Of a DNA stretch of 8,367 nucleotides, positions 1 through 5,331 are shown one piece after another. The DNA is taken from contig JABFSB010000458.1 of NCBI GenBank assembly GCA_013140875.1, positions 1 through 8,367 on the forward strand. Direction: 5' to 3'. The notes beneath the pieces were generated by a model. The model worked only from the letters and a program-made list of their open reading frames with translations. It was not told the DNA's origin and did no database searches. Within the stretch, counting starts at the first letter, position 1, and every line of letters starts with the position of its first letter. The DNA comes from Acidobacteriota bacterium. GTDB taxonomy: Bacteria > Acidobacteriota > Blastocatellia > Pyrinomonadales > Pyrinomonadaceae. A program made the translations under genes and the position numbers.

Positions 1-2
1 CA

Positions 3-206
3 CTTGTACAGATGGCTGGAGTTCCGAGCGGTGGAAACAGCACTCTGGTCTACTTTGTATCTCAAGACTGCGCCGTCGAGGAAGGCCGTGTCGCGGGAGC
101 GGGCGGCTCCATTTTTAAGCCGAAGATGTCGATCGGGCCGTACGGCTTTATTTCGCTCTGCACCGATACGGAAGGCAATATGTTCGGCGTCCATTCGATG
201 AAATAG
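3..206 (+). CDS. VOC family (glyoxalase/bleomycin-resistance fold) protein, C-terminal fragment
   Basis: The reading frame is open from the left edge, so the true start lies outside the window; the ATG at 12 is internal. About 67 residues remain, ending at TAG 204-206. The fragment contains the typical last beta-alpha-beta part of a VOC module: a VYF strand, a helix leading to AGAGGSIFKPK, and the closing IGPYGFISLCTDTEGNMFG followed by HSMK. That ending is characteristic of small VOC proteins related to glyoxalase I and the bleomycin and fosfomycin resistance proteins. Members bind a metal through His/Glu residues and act on varied small molecules, so the substrate cannot be inferred. The glutamate in the DTEGN stretch is at the usual metal-ligand position. 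The next gene begins 86 bases downstream with its own strong ribosome binding site. The family call is fairly secure; the function is unknown. Confidence 0.8.
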   Translation, partial: LVQMAGVPSGGNSTLVYFVSQDCAVEEGRVAGAGGSIFKPKMSIGPYGFISLCTDTEGNMFGVHSMK

Positions 207-292
207 TATTGTTCGCCTTTGGAACTTCCGGTGTCCGGGAAACGTAGTTCAAAATAGAGTTTATAGGCACCGTTTTTCAGGGAGGTTCGAAA

Positions 293-1087
293 ATGTTGGA
301 AATACTAGATTCGCCAAAACATCTTGTAGCAATGAAGCTGTCGGGCGGGCTGACAGCCGAGGATGTGACAAAAGCTTACGAAGCGACGAACAATGCGCTT
401 AAGGACAATGAGCGGATATCGTTTTTTGCCGAGATCGAGGACTCGATGAACCTCACGTTTGAGGGGCTGGCTAAAGATCTTGTTCAAAGCGTCGGCCAGT
501 TTGGAAAGCTTTCGAAGTATTACCGGGCGGCGGTTGTCACGAACAAAGGCTGGATCGGGGCCTTGGCAAGGGTCGAAGGCTTGGTTTTTTCGTCGATAGA
601 TGTCAAGGTTTTCGGACTTGAGGAACGCAGCAAAGCCTTTGCGTGGGCGTCCGAAGCACCCGAACCGCTGGCAAAGCCGGAAGCGCCGGAACCTTCCGTA
701 AGGTTTATTCAAACGACCAGTGAGAACGTCGTGGCCTATGAAGTGGATGGCCGTCTGCGTGAAAAGGACATTAAGAACGCAGTCGATGTTATCAAGCCTT
801 ACCTCGAACGAGACGGGAAAATTAACGTCCTCGCCCGCCTGAAGAAGTTTAATGGCTTCGATTTAACCGCTCTTTTCGACGACGATTTGGCGAAATTGAA
901 ATATCGATCGCTGTCTAAGGTCGAAAAGTATGCGGTCGTGGGAGCAAAACCGTGGATGCGGAATTTTCTGGAACTTCTGTCTCCGCTGTTTTCGACAAAG
1001 ATCCGGGTTTTTGAGTTGTCCGAAGAAGCCGCCGCCTGGGAATGGGTCGGGGCACAGCAAGCCTTGCTGGCTGAGAAGAGCGCCTAG
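293..1087 (+). CDS. Tandem SpoIIAA-like (STAS/SEC14-type) two-domain protein
   Basis: This 264-residue protein starts at ATG 293 behind a strong AGGGAGG Shine-Dalgarno at about 280-286. It contains two divergent copies of one domain resembling the SpoIIAA-like family (PF11964, formerly DUF3478). Copy 1 spans about residues 1-120 and copy 2 about 137-253, joined by a Pro/Glu/Ala linker (121-136). Equivalent landmarks occur in both: a strand ending in a glycine (LSGG and VDGR), a hydrophobic strand before the middle helix (ISFFAEIED and INVLARLKK), a Lys-x-Trp step (KGW 85-87 and KPW 219-221), and a final VF strand plus helix with a tryptophan (VFGLEERSKAFAW and VFELSEEAAAWEW). No signal peptide or membrane segment is seen, so a soluble cytoplasmic protein is expected. 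Single-domain relatives are small and poorly characterised, with suggested lipid or partner binding; the role here is unknown. Confidence 0.75.
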   Translation: MLEILDSPKHLVAMKLSGGLTAEDVTKAYEATNNALKDNERISFFAEIEDSMNLTFEGLAKDLVQSVGQFGKLSKYYRAAVVTNKGWIGALARVEGLVFSSIDVKVFGLEERSKAFAWASEAPEPLAKPEAPEPSVRFIQTTSENVVAYEVDGRLREKDIKNAVDVIKPYLERDGKINVLARLKKFNGFDLTALFDDDLAKLKYRSLSKVEKYAVVGAKPWMRNFLELLSPLFSTKIRVFELSEEAAAWEWVGAQQALLAEKSA

Positions 1088-1104
1088 TACAGTGTTGAAA
1101 TAAG

Positions 1105-1183
1105 AAATCGCCACGAATGCGCGGATGCACGAATGTTTTCGCCGACGTGGACCGCTTTTTATTCGTGCATTCGTGGCTGATTT
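1105..1183. repeat. Imperfect inverted repeat (REP-like), CACGAATG type
   Basis: The left arm, around 1105-1133, reads AAATCGCCACGAATGC, then six extra bases (GCGGAT), then GCACGAAT. The right arm, around 1160-1183, is its reverse complement (ATTCGTGCATTCGTGGC-TGATTT) without the extra six bases. The arms therefore form a long stem with a six-base bulge and a roughly 25-base loop. The element starts about 18 bases after the stop of the SpoIIAA-like gene and has no T-tract, so it looks like a dispersed palindromic intergenic repeat rather than a terminator. Membership of a multicopy family is inferred from its style and has not been shown. Confidence 0.6.
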
Positions 1184-1252
1184 GGTACTTGCTTTCCAAT
1201 TTGAGGCTTGATATTCGACGGATTTCCTTGTAACATCCTTGGTTTGTTAGAA

Positions 1253-1290
1253 AAGCGGTAGACCGCCTTGTCTGCCGCTTACAATTTTTC
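1253..1290 (+). terminator. Hairpin with T-tract, terminator-like
   Basis: AAGCGGTAGAC (1253-1263) pairs with GTCTGCCGCTT (1270-1280), giving an 11-bp stem with one G-T wobble and a six-base loop CGCCTT. It is preceded by AAAA and followed, after ACA, by ATTTTT at about 1284-1289. This fits a rho-independent terminator for upstream + strand transcription, although it lies 166 bases beyond the SpoIIAA-like stop and the T-tract is offset by several bases. It could equally be another palindromic intergenic repeat. Confidence 0.4.
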
Positions 1291-1320
1291 GATAAGATGC
1301 TTTCGAAGAACTTTGCTGTT

Positions 1321-1466
1321 TTAACAACTACTACGACCCGCCTCTAATGGCGGGATAGGTTTGGAGTACCTGCTTTTTAGCAGACAGGCCGCCTAAAGGC
1401 GGAACTCCAAACAGGCAAAGTCGCTCTTATCGGATCTGATCATGTTAAGTAGTAGTGAATTGTTGA
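1321..1466. other. Multi-stem structured element closed by a long-range stem
   Basis: The outer ends pair: TTAACA (1321-1326) with TGTTGA (1461-1466), and ACTACTAC (1327-1334) with GTAGTAGT (1449-1456), the strands being joined by a four-base bulge. Inside lies a 6-bp hairpin, CCCGCC (1337-1342) with GGCGGG (1349-1354). A three-way junction follows: outer stem GTTTGGAGT (1359-1367) with ACTCCAAAC (1404-1412), enclosing CTGC/GCAG (1370-1373 with 1380-1383) and CCGCC/GGCGG (1389-1393 with 1398-1402). Bases 1413-1448 are left largely unpaired. All listed pairings except one G-T are Watson-Crick. It may be a structured RNA in the thrS leader, or a small non-autonomous repeat (MITE/REP-like). No open frame, and no riboswitch class I recognise. 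Confidence 0.45.
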
Positions 1467-1484
1467 TCGTAGATTTAATTTGAG

Positions 1485-1575
1485 CGACGCATTGAATGCG
1501 GAAGCCCCCGCGCGTAAGCAAGGGCATAACATTCAACGTCGAGCATTACGCCCTTACTAACGTGCGGGCTTCTGC
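1485..1575. repeat. Long inverted repeat immediately upstream of thrS, with a competing second pairing
   Basis: The left arm (1498-1525, GCGGAAGCCC through AAGGGC) is an imperfect reverse complement of the right arm (1550-1575, GCCCTTACTAA through GGCTTCTGC), making a stem of roughly 24 pairs with some mismatches. A second pairing exists: CGACG plus TTGAATG (about 1485-1498) with CATTCAACGTCG (1530-1541). The two pairings cross, so they are either alternatives or a pseudoknot. The right arm ends 24 bases before the thrS ATG. It resembles dispersed palindromic repeats, but its position would also allow a role in the leader mRNA. Confidence 0.55.
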
Positions 1576-1599
1576 AATGATCTTGCGATTAACAGGTGT

Positions 1600-3555
1600 A
1601 TGAGTGAACTGAACGTAAAATTTGGAGCGAACGAGCGCTCGATTCCCTCACCGGCGACGGTAGCGGATGCGATCAAGGCGTTCGACCGCGACGCATTGAA
1701 AAGTGCCCTGGCGGCAAAGGTTAATGGTGAAGAGGTCGATCTTAATAAGGAGTTGACCGCCTCGGACGAAGTTCTGTCTATCGAAGCGATCGACGCCGGC
1801 ACTCGCGACGGGCTGGAAGTCATTCGCCACTCGACTGCCCACCTGTTAGCCGCCGCGATCCTCGATCTGTTCCCCGGAACCAAACTCGGCATTGGGCCGG
1901 CGTTGATGGACGACCCGCGATACGGATTCTTTTACGACATTATCGCTCCGCGTAACCTTACGGAGGAAGACCTGCCGGCCATCGAGAAAAAGATGAAATC
2001 GATGGCGAAGCAGAACCTGCCGTACCGCCGGGAGGACATCGACAAGGCAAAGATACTCGATCTTTTTAAGGAACGCGACGAGCCGCTAAAATGTGAGCTG
2101 ATCGACGAAAAAGTTTCAGGTACTGCGAGCGTTTATTTCATCGATAATTCGCCGTTTATCGATTTCTGCCTCGGGCCGCACGTGCCGCACACGGGCAAAC
2201 TGAAGGCATTCAAGCTGCTCGCATTGTCGGGCGCCTACTGGAAAGGCGACGCCGCGAATCAGCAGATGCAGCGGGTTTACGGAACTGCCTTTGCAACGCA
2301 GGAAGAGTTGGACGCGTGGGTCAAGCAGCGTGAAGAGGCCGAAAAACGCGATCATCGCAAACTTGGCAAACAGCTTGACCTTTTCTCGATCGATGACGAT
2401 TACGGTCAGGGTTTGATCCTGTGGCATCCGAAGGGCGGCGTTGTTCGCAACGAAATGGAGCGGCTGCTGCGGGAAGAGCTTGAAAAACGCGAATACAGCT
2501 TTGTCTATACGCCGCACATCGCGAAACGCGATTTGTGGGTGACGAGCGGACACGAAGGAAACTACTCGGATTCGATGTACGCTCCGACGAGCATCGAGGA
2601 CGAGGAATATCGGTTAAAGCCGATGAACTGCCCGTTCCATATCGGCATCTATAAATCGTCGCCGCGTAGCTATCGCGATCTGCCGCAGCGTTATTCGGAA
2701 ATGGGCACGGTCTATCGTGCCGAGCTTTCGGGAACACTGCACGGCCTGATGCGCGTTCGCGGATTTACGGTCGATGATGCACATCTATTCGTTCGTCCCG
2801 ATCAGGTAAGCGTTGAGGTTTCGGACTGTCTCGACTTTGCGATCAAGGTGTTCGAGACCTACGGTTTCGATAAAGTAAAATTCGAGCTCTCGGTCCGTGG
2901 CGACGCCGAAAATAAAGGCTATCTGGGTGCCGACGAAGATTGGGCATCGGCCGAGAAACAATTGGCGGCGGCGTTGAAAGATCGGAACATCACCTACGAA
3001 CGCATCGAAGGCGAGGCGGCGTTTTACGGACCGAAGATCGATATCAAGATCGAGGATGCGATCGGCCGCGTCTGGCAGCTTGGAACGATCCAGTTGGATT
3101 TCAATTTGCCGGAACGGTTCCAGCTTGAATACACGGGCGAGGACAATCAGAAACATCGACCGTTTATGATCCACCGGGCCCTGTTCGGATCGATTGAGCG
3201 GTTTTTCGGCGTGTTGATCGAACATTACGCCGGAGCGTTTCCGCTGTGGCTGGCGCCCGTACAGGTCGCGGTGCTGCCGATCACGGACAGAATAAACGAA
3301 TATGCGGAAGCGGTTGCTAATGAATTGAAGGAAGGCGGCTTTCGGGTTGAAGCGAACCTGAAATCTGATAAAATCGGCGCGAAGATTCGCGACGCACAAT
3401 TGCAGAAAGTTCCCTATATGCTCGTTTTGGGTGATCAGGAACTGGAAGCAAACAAGGTGGCAGTTCGCGAACGAAAACAGGGCGACATCGGCGCGATGTC
3501 GCTGGAAGAGTTCAAGGAGATGATCACGCAGCAACGGCTGTCGCGTTCGCTCTGA
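1600..3555 (+). CDS. thrS: Threonyl-tRNA synthetase
   Basis: This cytoplasmic class II aminoacyl-tRNA synthetase charges tRNA-Thr with threonine and edits mischarged serine. At 651 residues it is full length for the family. Domains in order are TGS (about 1-64), the N2 editing domain (about 65-240), the catalytic core (about 255-550) and the anticodon-binding domain (about 552-645). The editing-site residues are present: H77 and H81 in HSTAH, and C190 and H194 in FCLGPH. The three zinc ligands that recognise threonine are present: C344 in PMNCPFH, H395 in DDAHLF and H525 in MIHRALFG. Motif 2 reads YRAELSGTLHGLMRVRGFT and motif 3 lies around residues 525-535. The ATG at 1600 gives the normal TGS start; its ribosome binding site is weak (AGGTG overlaps the usual spacing). 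It heads the thrS-infC-rpmI-rplT order common in bacteria. In E. coli thrS is autoregulated by leader mRNA; nothing here proves the same. Confidence 0.98.
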   Translation: MSELNVKFGANERSIPSPATVADAIKAFDRDALKSALAAKVNGEEVDLNKELTASDEVLSIEAIDAGTRDGLEVIRHSTAHLLAAAILDLFPGTKLGIGPALMDDPRYGFFYDIIAPRNLTEEDLPAIEKKMKSMAKQNLPYRREDIDKAKILDLFKERDEPLKCELIDEKVSGTASVYFIDNSPFIDFCLGPHVPHTGKLKAFKLLALSGAYWKGDAANQQMQRVYGTAFATQEELDAWVKQREEAEKRDHRKLGKQLDLFSIDDDYGQGLILWHPKGGVVRNEMERLLREELEKREYSFVYTPHIAKRDLWVTSGHEGNYSDSMYAPTSIEDEEYRLKPMNCPFHIGIYKSSPRSYRDLPQRYSEMGTVYRAELSGTLHGLMRVRGFTVDDAHLFVRPDQVSVEVSDCLDFAIKVFETYGFDKVKFELSVRGDAENKGYLGADEDWASAEKQLAAALKDRNITYERIEGEAAFYGPKIDIKIEDAIGRVWQLGTIQLDFNLPERFQLEYTGEDNQKHRPFMIHRALFGSIERFFGVLIEHYAGAFPLWLAPVQVAVLPITDRINEYAEAVANELKEGGFRVEANLKSDKIGAKIRDAQLQKVPYMLVLGDQELEANKVAVRERKQGDIGAMSLEEFKEMITQQRLSRSL

Positions 3556-3622
3556 CAGGGCGGAAACACGAACGGTAGGGAGTGTGTCCTTCAAAAGAAA
3601 GAGCGCTTAGTCGGGAATCGAA

Positions 3623-3667
3623 ATGGTCACGAATGAGGCAATAACAAAAGGAGGCAGATATCGCTAG
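3623..3667 (+). CDS. Possible 14-codon upstream ORF overlapping the infC start
   Basis: ATG 3623 opens a short frame, MVTNEAITKGGRYR, stopping at TAG 3665-3667. The frame runs through the infC Shine-Dalgarno and the ATC start and ends inside infC codons 2-3, in a different frame. A three-codon ORF (ATG AGG CAA TAA, 3633-3644) lies in the infC frame just before the Shine-Dalgarno. The ribosome binding site ahead of 3623 is poor (GGGAA). No protein function is implied; if translated, it would matter only by occupying or clearing the infC start region. It may be chance. Confidence 0.2.
   Translation: MVTNEAITKGGRYR
3647..3662 (+). promoter_or_regulatory. infC ribosome binding site and non-canonical AUC start codon
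   Basis: AAAGGAGG (3647-3654) is a near-perfect Shine-Dalgarno, followed by five bases and ATC at 3660-3662. No ATG, GTG or TTG occurs in the infC frame between the upstream stop (TAA 3642-3644) and GTG 3747. That GTG lies inside the conserved IF-3 N-terminal region. The ATC is therefore the best supported start. IF-3 rejects initiation at AUU/AUC-type codons, so this is the arrangement expected for feedback control of infC by its own product. Confidence 0.75.
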
Positions 3668-4337
3668 AAGATTTGGTGGAAGAAATTTTCGGCCGCGACA
3701 GCGCGAACCGCTGCACCGGACAAACGAAAGGATAAGAGTTCCGTCGGTGCGTGTCGTAACTGAAGACGGCGAAACATTTGGCGTGATGGACACGCGTGAC
3801 GCCGTTGCCAAGGCGCGTGAAATGGGTTTGGACCTCGTCGAAATCTCGCCGGCTGCGAAACCGCCGGTTTGCAAGATCATCGATTACGGCAAGTTCCTGT
3901 ACGAAGCGAAAAAGAAGGCCCACGAGGCCAAGAAAAAACAGGTCAATGTGCAGGTCAAGGAGATCAAATTCCGTCCCGGCACCGATGACCACGATTACAA
4001 TTATCGCATGGAACACGCCCGCGAATGGCTGGGCGAAGGCGATAAGGTCAGAGCGGCAATAGCGTTCCGCGGACGCGAAATGACGCACCGCGAACTGGGC
4101 GCAAAAATATTGAAAAAGTTGACCGGTGATCTGGCCGACATTGCCGAGGTCGAGGTGGCGCCGAAGATGGAAGGGTATCAAATGTTTACCATCTTCCATC
4201 CGAAAAAGGTCGAGGTGAAGAAAGCCGCACCTGTCCCGGCCAAGGAACCGGCGAAGGAAAAGGCTGTTGAAAAACCAAAACGCGAGCCGAAACCCAAGGC
4301 CGAGGCCGAGGTTAAAAGCGAGGACGAAATTTTTTAA
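3660..4337 (+). CDS. infC: Translation initiation factor IF-3, starting at ATC
   Basis: IF-3 binds the 30S subunit, prevents premature 50S joining and checks start codons and initiator tRNA. From ATC 3660 the product is 225 residues. The N-terminal domain (about 20-90) opens with RTNERIRVPSVRVV, encoded upstream of the GTG at 3747 and matching the conserved IF-3 beginning. It continues through LDLVEISPAAKPPVCKIIDYGKF. A lysine-rich linker (about 80-97) follows, then the C-terminal domain with VKEIKFRPGT, FRGREM and the KMEGYQMFTIFHPKK ending near residue 183. Starting at the GTG would remove 29 residues, including conserved ones. An extra Lys/Glu/Pro/Ala-rich tail (about 184-225) extends beyond the usual end; such tails occur in some phyla. 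The gene follows thrS after 104 bases. Autoregulation through the AUC codon is inferred from E. coli, where infC starts with AUU. Confidence 0.96.
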   Translation: MARRFGGRNFRPRQREPLHRTNERIRVPSVRVVTEDGETFGVMDTRDAVAKAREMGLDLVEISPAAKPPVCKIIDYGKFLYEAKKKAHEAKKKQVNVQVKEIKFRPGTDDHDYNYRMEHAREWLGEGDKVRAAIAFRGREMTHRELGAKILKKLTGDLADIAEVEVAPKMEGYQMFTIFHPKKVEVKKAAPVPAKEPAKEKAVEKPKREPKPKAEAEVKSEDEIF

Positions 4338-4356
4338 TCTAGATTTAGCAAGTAAC

Positions 4357-4384
4357 GAAAAAGCCGGCCGAAAAAGCCGGTTTT
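4357..4384 (+). terminator. GC-rich hairpin with short T-run between infC and rpmI
   Basis: CCGGC (4364-4368) pairs with GCCGG (4376-4380) around the loop CGAAAAA. The stem extends outward through GAAA/TTTT pairs to 4360/4384, so it ends in a run of four T. This resembles a weak rho-independent terminator or attenuator that could lower expression of rpmI-rplT relative to infC. It may also be a folded region of the rpmI leader. Whether L20, which autoregulates this operon in other bacteria, binds here cannot be told from the sequence. Confidence 0.45.
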
Positions 4385-4400
4385 ACCAGGGAGAGCAATA

Positions 4401-4604
4401 ATGCCAAAACTAAAAACACATAAGGGTGCGGCAAAGCGTTTCCGCTCGACGGCGTCGGGCAAATTCAAACGCGGACACTCGCACGCACGACATATTTTGA
4501 CCAAGAAAACGGCCAAGCGTAAACGCAACCTCGACATCGACGTAATGGTAAGCGAAGGCGACCAAAAACGAGTCGAGAAAATGCTGCCGTACGGAAGGGA
4601 TTAG
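4401..4604 (+). CDS. rpmI: Large ribosomal subunit protein bL35
   Basis: The 67-residue product is the normal size for L35, a small, very basic protein of the 50S subunit. The sequence begins MPKLKTHKGAAKRFR, continues with TASGKFKRGHSHARHILTKK, and ends in an acidic-then-basic helix (VSEGDQKRVEKMLPYGRD), all typical of the family. The ATG at 4401 follows an AGGGAG Shine-Dalgarno at about 4388-4393. It sits in the conserved infC-rpmI-rplT order, 63 bases after infC. In several bacteria this operon is repressed by excess L20 acting on a leader near rpmI. A hairpin lies just upstream, but no L20 site can be identified with confidence. Confidence 0.97.
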   Translation: MPKLKTHKGAAKRFRSTASGKFKRGHSHARHILTKKTAKRKRNLDIDVMVSEGDQKRVEKMLPYGRD

Positions 4605-4614
4605 TTGGATTTTC

Positions 4615-4687
4615 GATTTACGAATGTCGATTTGCGATTTTGGGACACTCTCTTGATTCGCAAATCGCAAGTTGAAATTCGCAAATC
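4615..4687. repeat. Nested inverted repeat between rpmI and rplT
   Basis: GATTTACGAAT (4615-4625) pairs with ATTCGCAAATC (4677-4687) with one A-C mismatch, and inside it TTGCGATTT (4632-4640) pairs perfectly with AAATCGCAA (4662-4670). The arms share the motif GATTTGCGA in several orientations (also around 4655-4664), so alternative pairings are possible. It ends 7 bases before the rplT Shine-Dalgarno. It looks like an AT-richer palindromic intergenic repeat inserted between two ribosomal protein genes; a regulatory role for rplT is possible but unproven. Confidence 0.55.
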
Positions 4688-4705
4688 ACGACGAAGGAGT
4701 GAATC

Positions 4706-5080
4706 ATGCCTAGAGCAAAACGTGGTAACAAGCGTCTAGAAAAGCGCAAAAAAATATTGGCCTTAGCAAAAGGCTTTCGTGGAACTAAGTCTAAACTGTA
4801 TCGATCAGCCAAAGAGTCGGTCGAACGCGCATTAAATTTCGCCTACACCGGCCGCAAGCTAAAGAAGCGCGACTTTCGTAAACTTTGGATCGTCCGCATC
4901 AACGCTGCCTGCCGTCTGAACGATATCAAGTACTCACAGTTCGTTCACGGCCTGAACCTCGCTCAGATCGAACTTGACCGCAAAGCACTCGCCGATATGG
5001 CTGTTAAGGCACCGGAAGCATTTGCCGCTGTTGTCGGACAGGCAAAAGACGCGTTGGGCAAACAGCAGACGGCTGCGTAG
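4706..5080 (+). CDS. rplT: Large ribosomal subunit protein bL20
   Basis: L20 is an early-binding 50S assembly protein that contacts 23S rRNA. The product is 124 residues, slightly longer than the typical 115-120 because of a short C-terminal extension (GQAKDALGKQQTAA). The basic N-terminal extension begins MPRAKRGNKRLEKRKKILALAKGF, followed by RGTKSKLYRSAKESVERAL. The globular part contains RKRDFRKLWI-type sequence (here KKRDFRKLWIVRINAACRLN) and YSQFVHGLNLAQIELDRKALADMA, all hallmarks. The ATG at 4706 has a good Shine-Dalgarno, AAGGAG (4694-4699). It is 101 bases after rpmI, with a nested inverted repeat filling the gap. L20 is the known autogenous repressor of this operon in E. coli and B. 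subtilis. Instead of pheS, an uncharacterised small gene follows after 29 bases. Confidence 0.98.
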   Translation: MPRAKRGNKRLEKRKKILALAKGFRGTKSKLYRSAKESVERALNFAYTGRKLKKRDFRKLWIVRINAACRLNDIKYSQFVHGLNLAQIELDRKALADMAVKAPEAFAAVVGQAKDALGKQQTAA

Positions 5081-5109
5081 GCTGTGTTAGAATTTGGTTT
5101 GGAGGCATT

Positions 5110-5331
5110 ATGATCACCATTACATTTCCAGACCGTGAAACGGAAAAGCGTGCCATCGGATTTCTCCTTGGCCGCTTCTCCGGACGCATCCTCAAATCTG
5201 GCGAACACATCATTCCCGAAGCTGCGCTCGAGGCCTTAGCCGAGCAGAAGATCCAGTTTACTGTCTTGGGAAAAACAACGTATGAGCAGCATTTTGCGGC
5301 GGTTCGAGATATTGTTCCCTCTACAATTTAA
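5110..5331 (+). CDS. Small conserved-looking protein of unknown function, first of an overlapping pair
   Basis: The 73-residue product starts at ATG 5110 behind a clear TTGGAGG Shine-Dalgarno (about 5099-5105), only 29 bases after rplT, so it is probably transcribed with the ribosomal genes. The sequence opens with a beta strand (MITITFPD). A helix-like stretch leads to GFLLGRFSG, then GEHIIPEAALEALAEQ, IQFTVLG and TTYEQHF. There is no signal peptide, membrane segment or cysteine. From memory, similar short proteins with the pattern TE-x-x-AxGFLxGRFS occur as hypothetical proteins in several phyla, but I know no function. Its last 50 bases overlap the next gene in another frame, suggesting translational coupling and a functional pair. 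A DNA-binding or antitoxin role cannot be supported from the sequence. Confidence 0.8.
   Translation: MITITFPDRETEKRAIGFLLGRFSGRILKSGEHIIPEAALEALAEQKIQFTVLGKTTYEQHFAAVRDIVPSTI

Larger units (their letters stand above)
1088..1599. other. 512-base non-coding gap packed with inverted repeats, upstream of thrS
   Basis: No credible gene is seen here on either strand; the open frames that cross it are short and lack recognisable protein features or ribosome binding sites. The gap holds four separate inverted-repeat elements (about 1105-1183, 1253-1280, 1321-1466 and 1485-1575), listed individually. It must also contain the promoter of the thrS-infC-rpmI-rplT operon. No convincing -35/-10 pair could be assigned: the best match (TTGTCT at 1268-1273, 17 bases, GATAAG at 1291-1296) overlaps the right arm of a hairpin. 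No T-box hallmark (AGGGUGGNACCGCG-type sequence with a terminator) is visible ahead of thrS. Confidence 0.7.

Noticed and set aside
4..201. Arg/Ser-rich open frame on the + strand
   Set aside because: It is a shadow of the VOC fragment, which occupies another frame and has a recognisable ending.
210..292. Promoter before the SpoIIAA-like gene
   Set aside because: The 86-base gap is AT-rich in places (TTTATAGG near 261) but no properly spaced -35/-10 pair was found.
1268..1296. Sigma-70-like promoter (TTGTCT, 17 bases, GATAAG)
   Set aside because: Only 4 of 6 matches in each box, and the -35 lies within the right arm of a hairpin; not enough to call a promoter for thrS.
1321..1599. T-box riboswitch ahead of thrS
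   Set aside because: No AGGGUGGNACCGCG-type T-box sequence and no downstream terminator/antiterminator pair; T-boxes are mainly known from Firmicutes and a few other groups.
1088..1599. CRISPR array, because several repeats lie close together
   Set aside because: The elements differ from each other, are inverted rather than direct repeats, and lack regular spacers.
2785..3594. 269-codon open frame on the - strand opposite thrS
   Set aside because: It is fully antisense to well-conserved catalytic and anticodon-binding regions of thrS, with no recognisable domain and no ribosome binding site; a composition shadow.
3627..4199. 190-codon open frame on the - strand opposite infC
   Set aside because: It covers the conserved IF-3 coding sequence on the other strand; the hydrophobic appearance comes from complementing Lys/Glu codons.
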